Assembly (NCBI GenBank): GCA_963969395.1
Contig: OZ017796.1
Coordinates: 5,954,501 to 6,018,500, forward strand
Length of the DNA stretch: 64,000 bases
DNA from: Pseudoscleropodium purum
Taxonomy: Eukaryota > Streptophyta > Bryopsida > Hypnales > Brachytheciaceae
Reading direction: 5' to 3'
Shown: piece after piece, positions 22,429 to 35,418 of the stretch
Layout of the letters: each line of letters opens with the position of its first letter
Position numbering within the stretch: position 1 is the first letter of the stretch
Made by a program: the position numbers and the translations under genes
Notes under the pieces: generated by a model
Told to the model about the DNA's origin: nothing
Databases searched by the model: none
The model's input: only the letters and a program-made list of their open reading frames with translations

Positions 22429-25400
22429 GCAAACAAGTGCAACCCAGTTTCAATAGGGCACTGACCTACTAGTAGGAAGAAAGTTCAAGCTAGGTTATGA
22501 GCAAATCCTCTGAAGCTACATAACCTTGAGTATTGCATCTACAAAAGAATACAAAAGTCATGAAATTAAGGTGGCCAAATAGCACAACTCTTCAAATACA
22601 AAATGCAAGACGTAGTGAAATACTATTGGAACTCTATTTACATTGAGAGAAGTAAACTCCAACAATTGAGCTCATTCTCCTTAAAGTAGATGTGCACACA
22701 CAAGAATTGTACAGTTATTGCATAATGCAAAGAGAAATTACCTTGCAATTATGAAATTGACATGCAAAAACTTCCATGTTTGACATCATAAAAGAGGAAA
22801 TGATTTTTTGTGCACCAAGATTTAAAGAAGACTACGTGTAGTATATTGGACACAATTCTTCAGTTCAATATTGGATTATTTAACAAGCACATGTAGACAA
22901 AAGTGACCATTGATGTATCCACCTTCCAACACTACTTTTACAATTTTCTTTCACTTTGTTCCGCTAGAATAGCAAAAGAGACGTGCTACAAAGGGAACAA
23001 ACTATAGTTCCTTGCCATTCACTTCAATTCAACATGCAAACAAAAATACATCAAGTCAAAAATTGTAAGTATCATGTCAAAAGTTGTGAGAATGCAAGTG
23101 TAAGAAACCATTGACAACCAACTTTATACAATTTTTTAATGAATATTTTCGATGACATTCTTGTGCCACCCAAAACCAATGCAATTTGGAAGAATATAAT
23201 TTTTAGCACTTCTACACTATTCAAGTGTGAATGGAGTCACAAAGCATGTGACACCACCTTTTTGAGCTTCAATATTTCAAGCTACCAAAAGTTGGCACAA
23301 TATTGCACCTCAATGTAGGTCGACAAAAAGTCTTGGGAATTAAACCAATTCAATTCTCCGAATAATCATATTGTCTTCAATTTTGCTTTAGTCAACAAGG
23401 TATTTGACCACTTCCACGTTCAAGGAAGAGGTACGATACTTCTCGGTTCAAATGTCAAAAGAAAGATTTTCCTGACTTCTAAACTCTTATGACATTGTGA
23501 AGAGCTAGGGTGCCTTTGAAATTCAATGAAATTGATTTAATAGTAATTGAAATTGCCATCAATCTTGAAGTTACCAATTAGACGAGTCAAGCATATATTC
23601 CCATGTGAAAATACAATTTGCATTAAATGCTTTTAATACAAATAAATTAAAGAAAATATAATTATAGATGAAACATGTTAACTACTTATGGCAATACTTA
23701 GCGGTGCAATTAAAGTAACAAAATTATAAAAAGATAAGAATAATAGTAAGGACCTTATATTATACAAAAAAAAAGAGTTCTATGACTCCAAACATCTATG
23801 TCGTAGTATGAAGAAGTCCATGGTGCATCTTCAAGTGAACCCTTTCATTTCATGCACTTATGAACATCTTCAATGATAGGGAAGAAGAATATGAAATGGT
23901 GTAATTAACCGCTATGAAAGGAATGCTTGAAACCAAAAAACAATGGTAGTACTCCTTTGAACATTAGATCATACCCTTGGCACTTGCTCCTTTTGAATCT
24001 AGCCTTGGCAAGAAAAGTGGAAATTGAGTCCAGATTTCTATACCTATAAGAACAGCATTGCCCACATTAATGCAATAATATCTTCATCAACTTGAAAGAA
24101 AATAGTTAACGCTGCAATGCTTGACTTCTTTGACAAGAGCCTCAATATTTCAAAGATATGCAATTTGAGACTCTCCCTAGAAGACAATGACAAATTCAAT
24201 GAAGAATATAGGAAAAACAGGCTACATGTTACGATTTTGCAGATGCTAGAATCTAGACGGATTGACAAAGAGAGAGAAAAGGCCATGATGGGGGAATTTT
24301 AGAAGTGAAGCATGAGTGCATTATTGTATTTCACTCCCACTGAAGTAGATTTCCATTTTAGTCCATGAAATCCGAGGATGCGTACAAATTGCAACTCATT
24401 AGCATCTGTCAATGTAGGTGCCAATTCCCCATTTCCAGATCGAAAGGTAGTCTACAGTAGTGTTGCATTATAGAGAGTACTATAGGACTAAGTGGAATCC
24501 ATCAGACATGTGCAAACAACTGAGTGTGGGACAAATGATCGATTTTGCAACGACCATTATTAGAAGTTGAAGTTCTTCCTCGAGTTCTTCAACAAGTTAT
24601 AGACTTAAATTTACAAAGCATGGAATGCATACAGAATGGTATTATGCTTCTATGTTAGGGAAAAAAACTTGCAATCCAATACAACCAATGAAAATTGAGG
24701 AAACAATTGTTGATGAAAAACTTATCCTTCAACAAAATATCGAATTTGTTTTATTCACTCTTTACTTTCTTCAAATGTTTGGAACTTACTTCCCTTAAAG
24801 ATGTGTGGAAGTTTGACACACCAAATTTTAGGACAAAAGCATCATTGTTGTGACATATATGAAGTTAATTCCAATTTAGTTAAATAATCATTGTTGAATT
24901 TGAAGAGACATTCAAAAACTCTAAAGATTAGCAGATTAAGTAGGGAAGGGAAAGAGAAACATGCACAAATTCTAAGTAGTTTCCAATGCATTAGGCTTGG
25001 GCTCTCACCTTTTGAATCCGTAAAGACTTCATCGACATTCTACATGTGCTCTGCCAATATTATTGTCATGCTTGAAAGGAGGTCTGTATGTACACAGAAG
25101 ACAGTTAGCACAAGAGAAAGCAAACTTCAAAATGCAAGCTCCATTATTTGTATGAACGCCTAGTTGACTTTGCAACGTTCACGATTACTTGTTGTTAGCA
25201 ATGTTTTTTATGGCCTCCTCAACAAAAAACATGGAAGACATGAGCATGACACTTTTTAAAACGTTGCTCACTTTGGTGCTTCAATTTGTTTTCCTGCCTC
25301 TTCAATTCCAAGGAATTAGTGAATTCTGCGTGACTAAGAAATCATCTTCATGCACATGTGGTATGGAAGTACTCATCGGCGATGTCAAGTATCTACAACG

Positions 25401-28400
25401 ACCATTTCAGTAAACCACATAGTCATAGAACATATTCTAAATTAAAAAAATATCCTCCTTCAACAAAATGCCTCTATGTCTTCTTCATTCTGATACACTT
25501 CAAACTTGCTTTAAAATTAGATGCACCAACCTTACATCATGGTTGGACTAAACAAGTACAAAGACAGGAATTCAATGAAGACAAGCAAAACCCAAGAATC
25601 CATTCAAGAGATGAGTTCAAGGTTTACTGTGCACTTGAACATTAGAAGACATCACCTTCCAACAAGTATGTCATTCCAAAGTGTACAATAGAGACATATT
25701 TTTATTCGATCAGAAGCTTTTTTACTTATCAATTGCTTTGAATTTCACAATCAAATTAAAGAGGTTGAAATCATCTCTATGACAAAGAGCATTAGAGCAT
25801 CGTCACAACCATAAATTGAACATGTACGAAGACATTGTTTGTTAGAAACACTCAATAGAATAGGGCGGACAATAATTACTATGTCCTTGAAGTAAGCTAA
25901 TAACAGTAATGTAGTTCATGTAAGAACACAGTCTATAATGGTTCGAAGAAGGTGCTATGAATTAGGTTTTATGGGCAAGAATTAGGTATTCACAGTTTTG
26001 AGCAAAACATGGCAAGCTCACTGAAAGATAGTTGATTAGTGATTGCCTTTGGTATTAAATCTAGCATTAGCATGATTGAATTAGAGGAATTCAATGAAAG
26101 CAAAAAAAAATGGAATTTGGGGGACTTTAGTCTATCAAATTGCTTTTGTATTACAAGAAAGACGGAGAGGGAATTAGCATAGTTTGTAGAATTCATCATC
26201 GTCTAACAAATTATGGTGTAATTCACTATTCAATGTTGGAAAAGAGAAAATGTACTCGGACTTGGAGCATTGTGTGTTTGTGATTCAGCAATACAAGTGG
26301 CAATCCCTATTGAGGTTCACATGGATGGCATGATTGCAATCTTCATAACTTTGAGTACACAGTGATTGCTCCAATACAAGGTATCAAATCAAACTAGATA
26401 GTTAGATTGAAAGCATAGAATTGAATATTAGGAAGTTATGAAGGAATACATATTGGAAATGAAAGTTGGGAACAACTGCACGTTTAGTATTGGTCTAGCT
26501 TAGTCTTCCTAAGGTTTCTTCGCATCGTCGATTTCAAAGCACTTTCAAGCTTCGGTCTTCCTTTGAATATGAGTAGGAACTACTTGTTTTGCAACGCAAA
26601 TGCGCTTCAAAGTCATCCTAGTTGTGAATATGGTAGAGGCCAGACACATTTATTGCCCCACCACCATGGCATTCTTGAAATAAAGTACTTCCTCCTTCCT
26701 CGCTTAACTGGTAGCTTGTTTGCAAGCACTATGGAAGAAAAGGCATTATTACAGTAGGAGAAGCCAAAATTACATCACAGATTTTAGACAAAACTCTTGG
26801 ATGGTCATTAATTTTAGGTCTAACGTGGATGAAAAAGATAAAACAGCATTGCATACCTTTCTGCTTTGTGGGAGGTCATGCCTTCAGTATATTATATGGA
26901 AATGGGAGTGATTGTTTATTTCCATGTATGTGGCTTTGCAAGAGCATTGCTTTGAATGCCTTTATTGTACTAAAATGGCGGTTCACATACGCAGCACATA
27001 TGCGGCGCATACTTTATAGTTGCTGGAGAAAGGTGTGATTGCACTACTAACTTTAGGAAATCGAGCACCGCCTTAGGGAAGCCTCGACTATAGAGTCTAC
27101 TTGCAGTCTTGCACAAAATTGAAGAGAGACAAAGAGTGGATACTTTCAATAGCAAAAGTGTTTATTTGTCAAGCAATGTAGGAAGCAAAGCAAAGGTTGA
27201 CAGAAATATCAATTGAACGATAGTTTTGGTCATCACTTGTGCATGAAGGGACAATGTTTTTTTAGTGCACTGTGAGAGAAAGGGCAATAACTAGAAGTGC
27301 TCAAACGATAGAAGTGAGGAGACATTGAGTGGAGTTGACGAAAGCGAGCAAGGCAGCTACATTTTTTTGAGAGTGCGACGGATTCACCCAAATGAGCTCC
27401 AAGGTAAGCATATGTTCTGTGTCTGTTAACTTTGTCTATTTCCAAAATTAGGGGTTCTAAGGAGTTCTCTGAATCGTTGAGAATGATAGTCAATTTGTCT
27501 CGTAGGGTGGACATTAGGATGAGCATCTTGGAGATTGCAGAAGGAAATTTGTAATCCTATAGCATGTATGGTAACTATAGTATAATTTTTCTAAGACAAA
27601 ACCAAGGCAATTCCAAAAAGGTTCATTCGGGGGGAAAAGCTCAAATTAGAATAGTGTTTTAATTAGCTAATGTCACTTTGTAGGTAAATCTCTCTTTCTT
27701 TTAGGATTCAAACATGTTATTGGTCTCAATGGATTATATTAGTAGGAGTTGGGATAAAATGGTTTTCTTCTATTTTCCTCACACTAGTAATCCATCAATT
27801 AGCAATTTCTAGGTTTTATCCCACTATGTTCGTGAAACTATCTTTTCAAACAATGTCAAAGTAAATGGATAAAAATTGATAGTCAAATTCGATTGTTGCT
27901 TTTCAATAGTTGTTAATCAATGGTCGCTTTCGAGAAATAATCAATCAATAGTCATTTAACAATTGTCAATTTAACCTATACAAAAAGTAATATTACATTT
28001 AAATTTAAAATTGTACAACTACAAGGCAATATGCATACAAAGGAATGTATCAACAATCTATAGTGAATTTAAAATTTAAAATATAACTTGCAATAACTTG
28101 ACTTAATGGGAATACAAAAACTACACACAAGGTATAACAAACTATTTCATAGTTTTCTTTTTTTAAATCTTCTAACTCAAAATTCCAAAGTTCAAAACTA
28201 AAGAAAACCAATGTGGGATACTAACACTACAACATTAACAATTTCTAAATTGTCAAAATACACAATTGGTTGAAGTATGGATTCTATCCACGACAAAAAC
28301 TCTTGGCCTTCAATTGCAATTTCAACCATACAAGAAAATATTAAGCACTAATGTACTTTAGCAATTTATGAAATCAAGAGTCACATGTTCAACCTGATCA

Positions 28401-29034
28401 TATCAATAGGTGATTTAGTAGTATAGCTACTCAATAATCAATAGTCAATCAACAATATTTGTTTGCAATTGTCGTTATTCTATGCTTCTCATAGCAATTC
28501 AATTGATAATTAGTAAGCAATAACCAATAATTGATAATTTCTTAAGTTTAAAATCAAGTTATCACAACGACAATTGTTTCATCAATAGTCTTTTATAACT
28601 GACTCAATTTTGTATCATCGATAATCACTTATGTTTTAAAATTATTCTTCATTTAATCCATAAACCTAAGTCTACCAGTCCCAAAGGACCGGTAAAATTC
28701 CTTCACTTCGTCTCCACATGTTGTAATTTAATATTTGCATCGACTCTATGTATATTATTTAATTATTAATCTCACAACCTCTTAGCCATAATGCTTCAAA
28801 TTAATTTAATTCCCTACATTCATTCTTAATTAATTACGTAAATAATTTGCCTTACAAATTCTCTCGAAGTTTTCTTCCTTAATAATTATTTATAAAATTA
28901 AACTCTCAAAATTATCACACCATACTCTGCGGTTATTCTCTCCAATGAAAATCAAATCTATATGTGTTCTAAATTGCTCACAATTAATCATTCGGCAATA
29001 AATACTAAAAATCAGTTATTATTAATCAATTAGC
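22429..29034. other. 6.6-kb gene-poor region
   Basis: This is AT-rich sequence with only short frames (longest about 97 codons), none with recognisable homology. The last kilobase before the Ty3 element is rich in AATCAATAGTCAATCAA-like words. I see no RNA gene, LTR or TIR pair that I can support. Confidence 0.5.
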
Positions 29035-29039
29035 CAACT

Positions 29040-29419
29040 TGTTACGAGCAAGCTTAAGACTGAAACCTGGTAGCTCCACCATTGACGCTCCTAGAGTTTC
29101 CTTTCTCAGGACCAACCAAACAACATGTTTGAGGAACAGTTCTCGACCCTTACTACAGGAAGACCGGACTAATTCCAACCCGAATCACATGTAGGAAACT
29201 AGACACAACAACCAAGTTTCCAGGAAATGAGAAACCGGACCTTCAGGTTTGTTGTATTACAAGAGGTTGTGTGGGAATTACCCACACACCAAGTTCTTTT
29301 ACATACAAATCGAGAGAGACGTTGAACCTAACAACCGTAACTGCTAGCTCCGTGGTAACCATTCCCGCTCCTTGCTTCGCCACCATGTAGTCCAACTGGT
29401 ACGATTCAAAGTCGTAACA
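29040..29419 (-). repeat. 3' LTR of the Ty3/gypsy element (380 bp)
   Basis: It reads TGTTACGAGC at the left end and GTCGTAACA at the right, an inverted TGTTACGA pair. It adjoins the purine tract on its internal side and CAACT on its outer side. Confidence 0.9.
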
Positions 29420-29429
29420 TTACCCCCCT

Positions 29430-32400
29430 TCTCATGTCGGCGTTCTGGGATGACGGTTGTGAAAATCTCTAACTGCAAAAGGTGCATTTTTCAAGTTCGA
29501 TGCAAGCTCCCAAGAATTTTGTTCGGACCCATATCGTCCATGAAACGAGATATTGCAGCTTCTTCCATTATCCAAACAGCCTTGAAGCAAGCACCCTATC
29601 CACTTCCCATTCAATTTCATCATCGGTTGTTACAATGGGTAGAGATTGTTGCTGTTGTTGCCCTGGAATGGTGTCCTGCCGATATTTCTCTAACAACAAG
29701 ATGTGGAATACATTCTAGATTTGTAGTGTTTTGGGTAACTTTAGGCGGTATACGACGTCAGAGAGTTTACTTATAATCGGGTAGGGCCCTAAAAACTTGG
29801 ATGTCAATTTTTTTTTATAGAATTGAGATGGAAATATGATCATGGCGGAGAAGAAACTTATCCCCTACTTGGAAAACGTGATGTAAATGTTTCGCAATGT
29901 CGTACTTCCACTTTGCTTGGTCTCCAACAATTTGAAGTAGAGTCTTAATTTCTTCATAAATATGTTGGAGATATTGAATTCGGTCCTCTGTAGTTGGAAC
30001 TGTTGATATTGCCGAAGTTGCAAAAGATATTGAGGGATGGTACCCATAGGTTGCGTAAAAGGGAGATAGCCCCATCGCCGAGTGAACTACATTATTGTAT
30101 GTGAACTCCGCTATGGGCAAGAGATCCGCCCAATCTTCTTACTGCCTAGTCGTAAACATGCGCAAGTATTGTTCTAGAATCTAATTGATGCGCTCAATCT
30201 AGCCGTTGGACTGAGGATGAAAAGCCGTTTTCAGACAAGGTCGAATACGTAGAAGCTCATAAAGTCTTCTAGTGAATTTAGAAACAAAAACCGGTCCACA
30301 ATCAGAAATGATCTTGTCGGGTAAGCCATGGTGCTTCCAAACATGGTGAAGGTAAAGATTTGCAGTTCCAATGGAATCAACTCTCTCCGTGGTAGATATA
30401 AAGTGAGCTAGTTTCGTGTTTTTATCCACCACCACAAGTATTGCGTCATAGCCATTGCTTAGAGGTAATTTGACAATGAAGTCCGTTGTAATGTACTTTC
30501 AAGGTGCATGAGCAACTGGAATGGGTTGAAGTAGCCCATATGGTACATGGCGTGAAGGCTTTGAGCGTTGGCATATGTGGCAGCCGTCGACATACCGATG
30601 GACATATCCTCAAAGTGATGGCCAATAAAATCTTCTTGCTACCAAATCTAATGTTTTTGCACAAACTTGATGACCTGCACTTGGAGCATCGTGTTATAAT
30701 CGAAGAATTTGACGACGTAGTTCATGGTCATCTAGTACAAAAATAAGTCCATGAAAGTACAAAATTCCCTTATTGATGCTATAAGATTGGAAACGATGGC
30801 AAACATCTGATGGGGCCTTGTCAACTTCATTTTCAAAATAGGCTAGCATAGGCCGCATTGTGGGGTCCGTGGTTGACCTCACCCGAATTTGCTCTAGAAT
30901 TTGTTCATCTGTCCAAACTGGTTCACAAGTTTCTAAGGCAGCTAGCTTCAATAAAGGTCTCGATTCCTGCAAGCCTTATTCGGTAACATCAGGTCACCTA
31001 GATAGAGCATCAGCTCGCATGTTCATAGATCCTGGTTGATGCTAAATGACAAAGTGAAATGCAGATAGAAACTCTGACCAACGCGCTTGTCACCAATTTA
31101 GGTGTTTCGTAGTGAAAAAATATTCAAGATTTTTATGGTCCGAGATAACCCTCACCTCCAGGGTTGACAAATCAGTACGTCAGCCCCAAAATAGCGTTCG
31201 TAACCCGGACGTCCGGACGTCCGTCTTTACGGACGCCAGCGGACATAGCGTCCCTCCCGCCGTCGGAAGGGGGACAGGCAGACGGGGCGGTCCCGGCGGA
31301 CGTTGCGTCCACCGGGACCACAAATGTCAGCGGACGCTGCGGACACAGCGTCCGCGTCCAGACGTCCCGGACGTCCTGTCAACCCTGCTCACCTCATGTG
31401 GTGACCCCTTCAAATAAACACGCCAATCCTGAAACGCATGAACAATATTTAAGAGCTCTTTGTCATAAATGTCGTAGTTCTGCTCAATAGGAGACATTTT
31501 TGAACTCCTATATGCACAGGGATGTAGGTGGTTGTCATCGCCGTGTTGAGAAAGAATTCCACCTGTAGCCAAGTCCAATGCATCAATCTCAATAATAAAA
31601 GGTCGTTGAAAACCCAAATGCAATAATACTAGTGCTTGACAAAATTGATTGTGAAGATCATTGAAAGCATCATGAGCTTCACGAGTCCAATAGTATGGTT
31701 GATCTTTACGCATTAGAGTTATAAGAGGGACCGCTGTCCGTGAATAATTGTCTATGAAACAGCGGTAGAAATTGGCGAAGCCCAAAAATGATTGAACTTC
31801 CTTTATAATTTTCAGTATTGGCCAGTCTTTGATAGTTTGTACTTTATTTGCACACATTTCCAACCTATGTGATGAAACTACCATTCCTAAAAATTCCACT
31901 AATTGATAGTGAAACTGGTACTTGGAAGCCTTAACATAGAGCCCATGTTCATAAAGTCGTTGGAGAATATCCCGCACTACTTGTTGATGCTCCTCCATAC
32001 TTTTTGAGAAGATTAAAATATCATCTAAATAAATGACGATGGAAATGTCCAAGAGATCCGCAAAAATGCCTTGCATGTGAGCTTGAAACTGGGTTGGAGC
32101 GTTCGTAAGGCCAAAAGGCATTACTAGGTATTCAAACAACCCATAACGGATTTTAAAAGCTATCTTAAATTCGTGGCCCATTGCCATCTTTATGCGATGA
32201 TATGCTTGCCTTATGTCCAGTTTTGTAAAAAAAATTTGTTCCCACCAATCGGTCCGTTAGCTCTGGGATAAGTGGAAGAGGGTAACAATTTTTTATGGTG
32301 ACTTTATTGAGATTTCGATAATCAATACACACCCTAATTGATCTATCCTTTTTCCTGGCAAAGACTATAGGGGTTGAAATAGGAGATTTGGATTGACGAA

Positions 32401-33490
32401 TCCATCCCTTACCCAAATTCTCCTCCAAGTATCTCCGGAGTTCTTTTAACTATGTTGGAGATATAGGTTGTAATCCAATATTCTTAGGTTCTTGTCCTTC
32501 TTTAAATTCAATTTTCATGTCAGATGGTCTATGGTTAGGTAGTTTATTGGCTGAGTCCTCACTGAAAACTTTTTCTAGATCTCAATACTTAGTAGGAATG
32601 GGAACTGAGCTAGGTAACTCATGGCTACTCACTTCAAATATAACTAGAGTATAAACCTCAGCCTCCTTCGTAGAAATCTTAAATGCTGCCATGGAGACCA
32701 TGGTGTGCTTTGGGGCCATCAATGGAGCTAGCTTCATCAGCTACCCTGCAGAGTCACTAAAATCCGTGGGCTTCAAGTTGTGGGCTCCAATTCGTGGCAA
32801 CTGGACCTCCTTTCACGGGAACTAATCCCCTTCTCTTTGTAGACTACAACTATTGGCCCGAACCTCAAGCTCCCTCGCTGTAGGGTCTTGTTGGCCTTAA
32901 TGCCTACCTCTTGATAGGTGGATGCTCTCCTCAATTACCTTCTTAGTTTTTAAATTACCAATCTCAAAAATCTATTCTCACATTCTAATATTGCTTGCAA
33001 TTAGCTTCACACTAAGATGAATTAAAATTCACCTATTTTGTTGACTAAAGAATTGCTAGATCATGGTGAACAAGCCAAGGAGTCCCCAAAACGTAGGCAA
33101 ATCGTCCAGTGTTTGTGAGATCCACCAATAATACTTCTTTATAGTCGACCTCAACCAATTCAATCATAGCCTTGTGTGTAATGAGGCCTGAATTGATTAC
33201 CCTTTCGTCAATGATTTGCACTTCTTGAGGGACACTTTTAAGTCAAATCATAGTTTGACATCTCTGAGCAAAATCAAAATGCATAAATACCCCGGTGGGT
33301 CTTGAGTCGACCAAAAGCTCAACTATCATTGAATTAATTCGGCCCAATAAAGTTAAATGAGTCCCTGGATCTACCATGGCTATTAAATATAACAAACCTA
33401 GCTTTGGGTTCCCTATCATACATGGTAAATTTCTTTCCAATGATTTAGCTTGTGGCCCTTCTGCTGCCATTACTGCTGCAAACTCCATAT
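29430..33490 (-). pseudogene. pol of the Ty3/gypsy element: protease, RT, RNase H, integrase, chromodomain
   Basis: Protease lies at about 33488-33243, with LLVDSRPT where the active site is expected. RT at about 32480-31560 shows CIDYRNLNKVTIKN, VMPFGLTNAPTQFQ and the catalytic YLDDILIFS. A frame break sits in a run of T at about 32226-32233. RNase H follows and is cut by a MITE at 31159-31387 (it resumes with VISDHKNLEYFFTT). The integrase core (about 30435-30199) has VVDKNTKLAHF and IISDCGPVFVS. Its C-terminal part (30120-29815) includes MPIAEFTYNNVVHSAMGLSPF. A chromodomain lies at about 29640-29440, split over two frames, with EQNSWELASNLKNAP. Many stops and some frame changes make it inactive. 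The proteins would act in reverse transcription and integration, with the chromodomain guiding targeting to heterochromatin (family knowledge). Confidence 0.9.
31159..31387. mobile_element. 229-bp CAGGGTTGAC hAT-type MITE in the RNase H region
   Basis: It begins CAGGGTTGAC and ends GTCAACCCTG, flanked by a perfect 8-bp duplication CTCACCTC (31151-31158 and 31388-31395). The GC-rich interior of CGGACG/CGTCCG words matches the ends of the 17-kb element at 42954-60070. It is inverted relative to the two gag copies. Confidence 0.95.
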
Positions 33491-33893
33491 GACCCGGGTA
33501 TTGAGCCTTCTCTCTTAGTCCCAGGTTGGACCTTTTCCCAACTCCACCTTATTCACTTTTAAGGATGCTAATGATATAGGTTTAGACAGATTGATTGGAC
33601 ACTTAGCACGAATGTGACCAACCTCACCACAGTCCCAACAACGCCCCTAGCATTGATAATTGAGTCATTCCACAGCCATTTTCGCAAGTGCTGTAGTAAT
33701 TACCCGAGTAGCATCAAGCTCCATTGGTACAGGCCTAGATACCTCACTTGATGTTTGAAAACGACCAACATGATCCTTTGGAACAAAAGGTTGAGATTTG
33801 GGATTCAAGGAAGAACCTTAGGGTGGGCTGGAATATGTGTTCGATGGCCGTCAAGCTTGTCATCACATCCATAATCTCTCATCAACCCGAGAT

Positions 33894-34231
33894 CAGGGTT
33901 GACAGGACGTCCGGACGTCCGGGACGTGCAGACGCGGACGTTGTGTCCGCAGCGTCCGCTGACATTTGCGGACGCCGTCTACCCCATCCGCCCTCGTCCG
34001 CCCGCATCCGTCCGCTTGTCTGTCTGCCCGTCCGTCCTGTCCGCCTCGTCCGCCCCGCCCTATCCGCCCCCGTCCGCCCCCGTCCGCCTGCGTCCACCCT
34101 CGTTCACCCCACCCATCCGCCTTCCGACAGCGGGAGGGACGCTGCGTCTACTAGCGTCCGTGCGTCCGGACGTCCGGACGTCCGGAAAACGGACGCTATT
34201 TTGGGGCGGACATTGAGATTCGTCAACCCTG
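33894..34231. mobile_element. 338-bp CAGGGTTGAC hAT-type MITE in gag
   Basis: It begins CAGGGTTGACAGGACGTCC and ends ATTCGTCAACCCTG, with a perfect 8-bp duplication CCCGAGAT (33886-33893 and 34232-34239). Its left and right subterminal parts match the left and right ends of the 17-kb element in the same orientation. Confidence 0.95.
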
Positions 34232-34944
34232 CCCGAGATGCCATGGCAATCCATTCTTGTAACCCTCGTGGCTAAGTCTCCACCGTAGCCACAGAGTCAA
34301 GAATCTCGTCTTTGAGCCCCCCACAGAACTACGCTACCAAACTAGGCTCATTCCAGTCAACCTACGCAGCATGCTCGTTAAAGCTTAAAATATATGCCGC
34401 CACCGATCCCACCTGCTTGATCTTAGCAAGGCGATCCTCTGCATTCCCCCTCCGGTCCAAATCTCCATAAACGGAAATGACTACTTCCCGAAAGGCGTCT
34501 TAGTTCGTCAATAATTCATGCTGTCGCCCTTCATCCAACGCTTGTAGAAGCGGCATGGCCCAACTTTGGGTAGCTCCACTCATGTAGAAGAGGGCGTAGC
34601 CTACCTTGTCTTCATCATGTCTGTAAGTTCGAGGCTTGCTCCAAAATACTAACCAAAGTTGAGCGAACCATCGATACACCTCCCCACCCCTTTTCCCTAT
34701 GAATTTCTCTAGTGTAGCTACTTTTGATTCTCTCTCCGTCCAATCATATTTTTCAGGCCTTTGTTATTCTTGTTCAATATTGTGGATTGTGGCCGAAGAC
34801 GAATCCTAGGATGCCATCGCTCGCTCTAAAATCTATTGTACCATATGGAGAAGTGCAGATTGGAACACCGTCCATATTTGTTGTTGGATAAACTCGGTCC
34901 ATTCAAACCCAATTTCTGCTGGCACTCTCGACCCTCCTCCCACC

Positions 34945-35261
34945 CAGGGTTGACAGGACGATCGGACGTCCGGGACGTCCGGACGCGGATGTTGTGTCTG
35001 TAGCGTCCGCTGACATTTGCGGTCCCGGTGGACGCAGCGTCCGTCGAGACTGCCCCATTCGCTTGTCCGCCCGGTTACGGCCGTCCGATCAACACGCGGA
35101 CTGATGTGGTCCGCATAATCTAGGCGTCCGCCTCGGGCCGTCCACCCCGCCCGTCCGCCTTCCGACGGCGGGAGGGACGCTGCGTCCGCTGGCGTCCGTG
35201 AGGACGGACGTCCGGGTTATGGACGCTATTTTGGGGTGGACATATCGATTTGTCAACCTTG
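34945..35261. mobile_element. 317-bp CAGGGTTGAC hAT-type MITE in gag
   Basis: It begins CAGGGTTGACAGGACGATC and ends TTTGTCAACCTTG, with a perfect 8-bp duplication CTCCCACC (34937-34944 and 35262-35269). It has the same CGGACG-rich interior as its relatives. Confidence 0.95.
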
Positions 35262-35418
35262 CTCCCACCTCTAGCAGCTCCCGTTCCATGGATTCAATCG
35301 GTGGGACAGGATAAGAAAACAATGAGGCTGATCACGGATATTGCCTTTCTTCCTCATTTTGAGAGAATGGATTGAGTCCTTTCCGGAGCATGGATAGTAA
35401 TTATATGACGCAACCTAA

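Larger units (their letters stand above)
33580..35330 (-). pseudogene. gag of the Ty3/gypsy element, with two MITE insertions and several stops
   Basis: The minus strand carries a retrotrans_gag-type protein with ATLEKFIGKRGGEVYRWFAQL near 34700, a YALFYMSGATQSWAMPLLQAL stretch and AAYILSFNEHAA, followed near 33650-33590 by a CCHC zinc knuckle (CWDCGEVGHIRAKC). In-frame stops occur in the capsid part, each one base from a Gln codon. Two CAGGGTTGAC MITEs (33894-34231 and 34945-35261) split it. Frames that run through the MITEs, such as 33748-34275, are artefacts. Confidence 0.85.

Noticed and set aside
33748..34275. Long open frames through the GC-rich MITEs (also 31112-31490, 34060-34254, 45324-45865, 51310-51702)
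   Set aside because: They are Arg/Pro-rich by-products of CGGACG repeats, cross element borders and target duplications, and have no homology.
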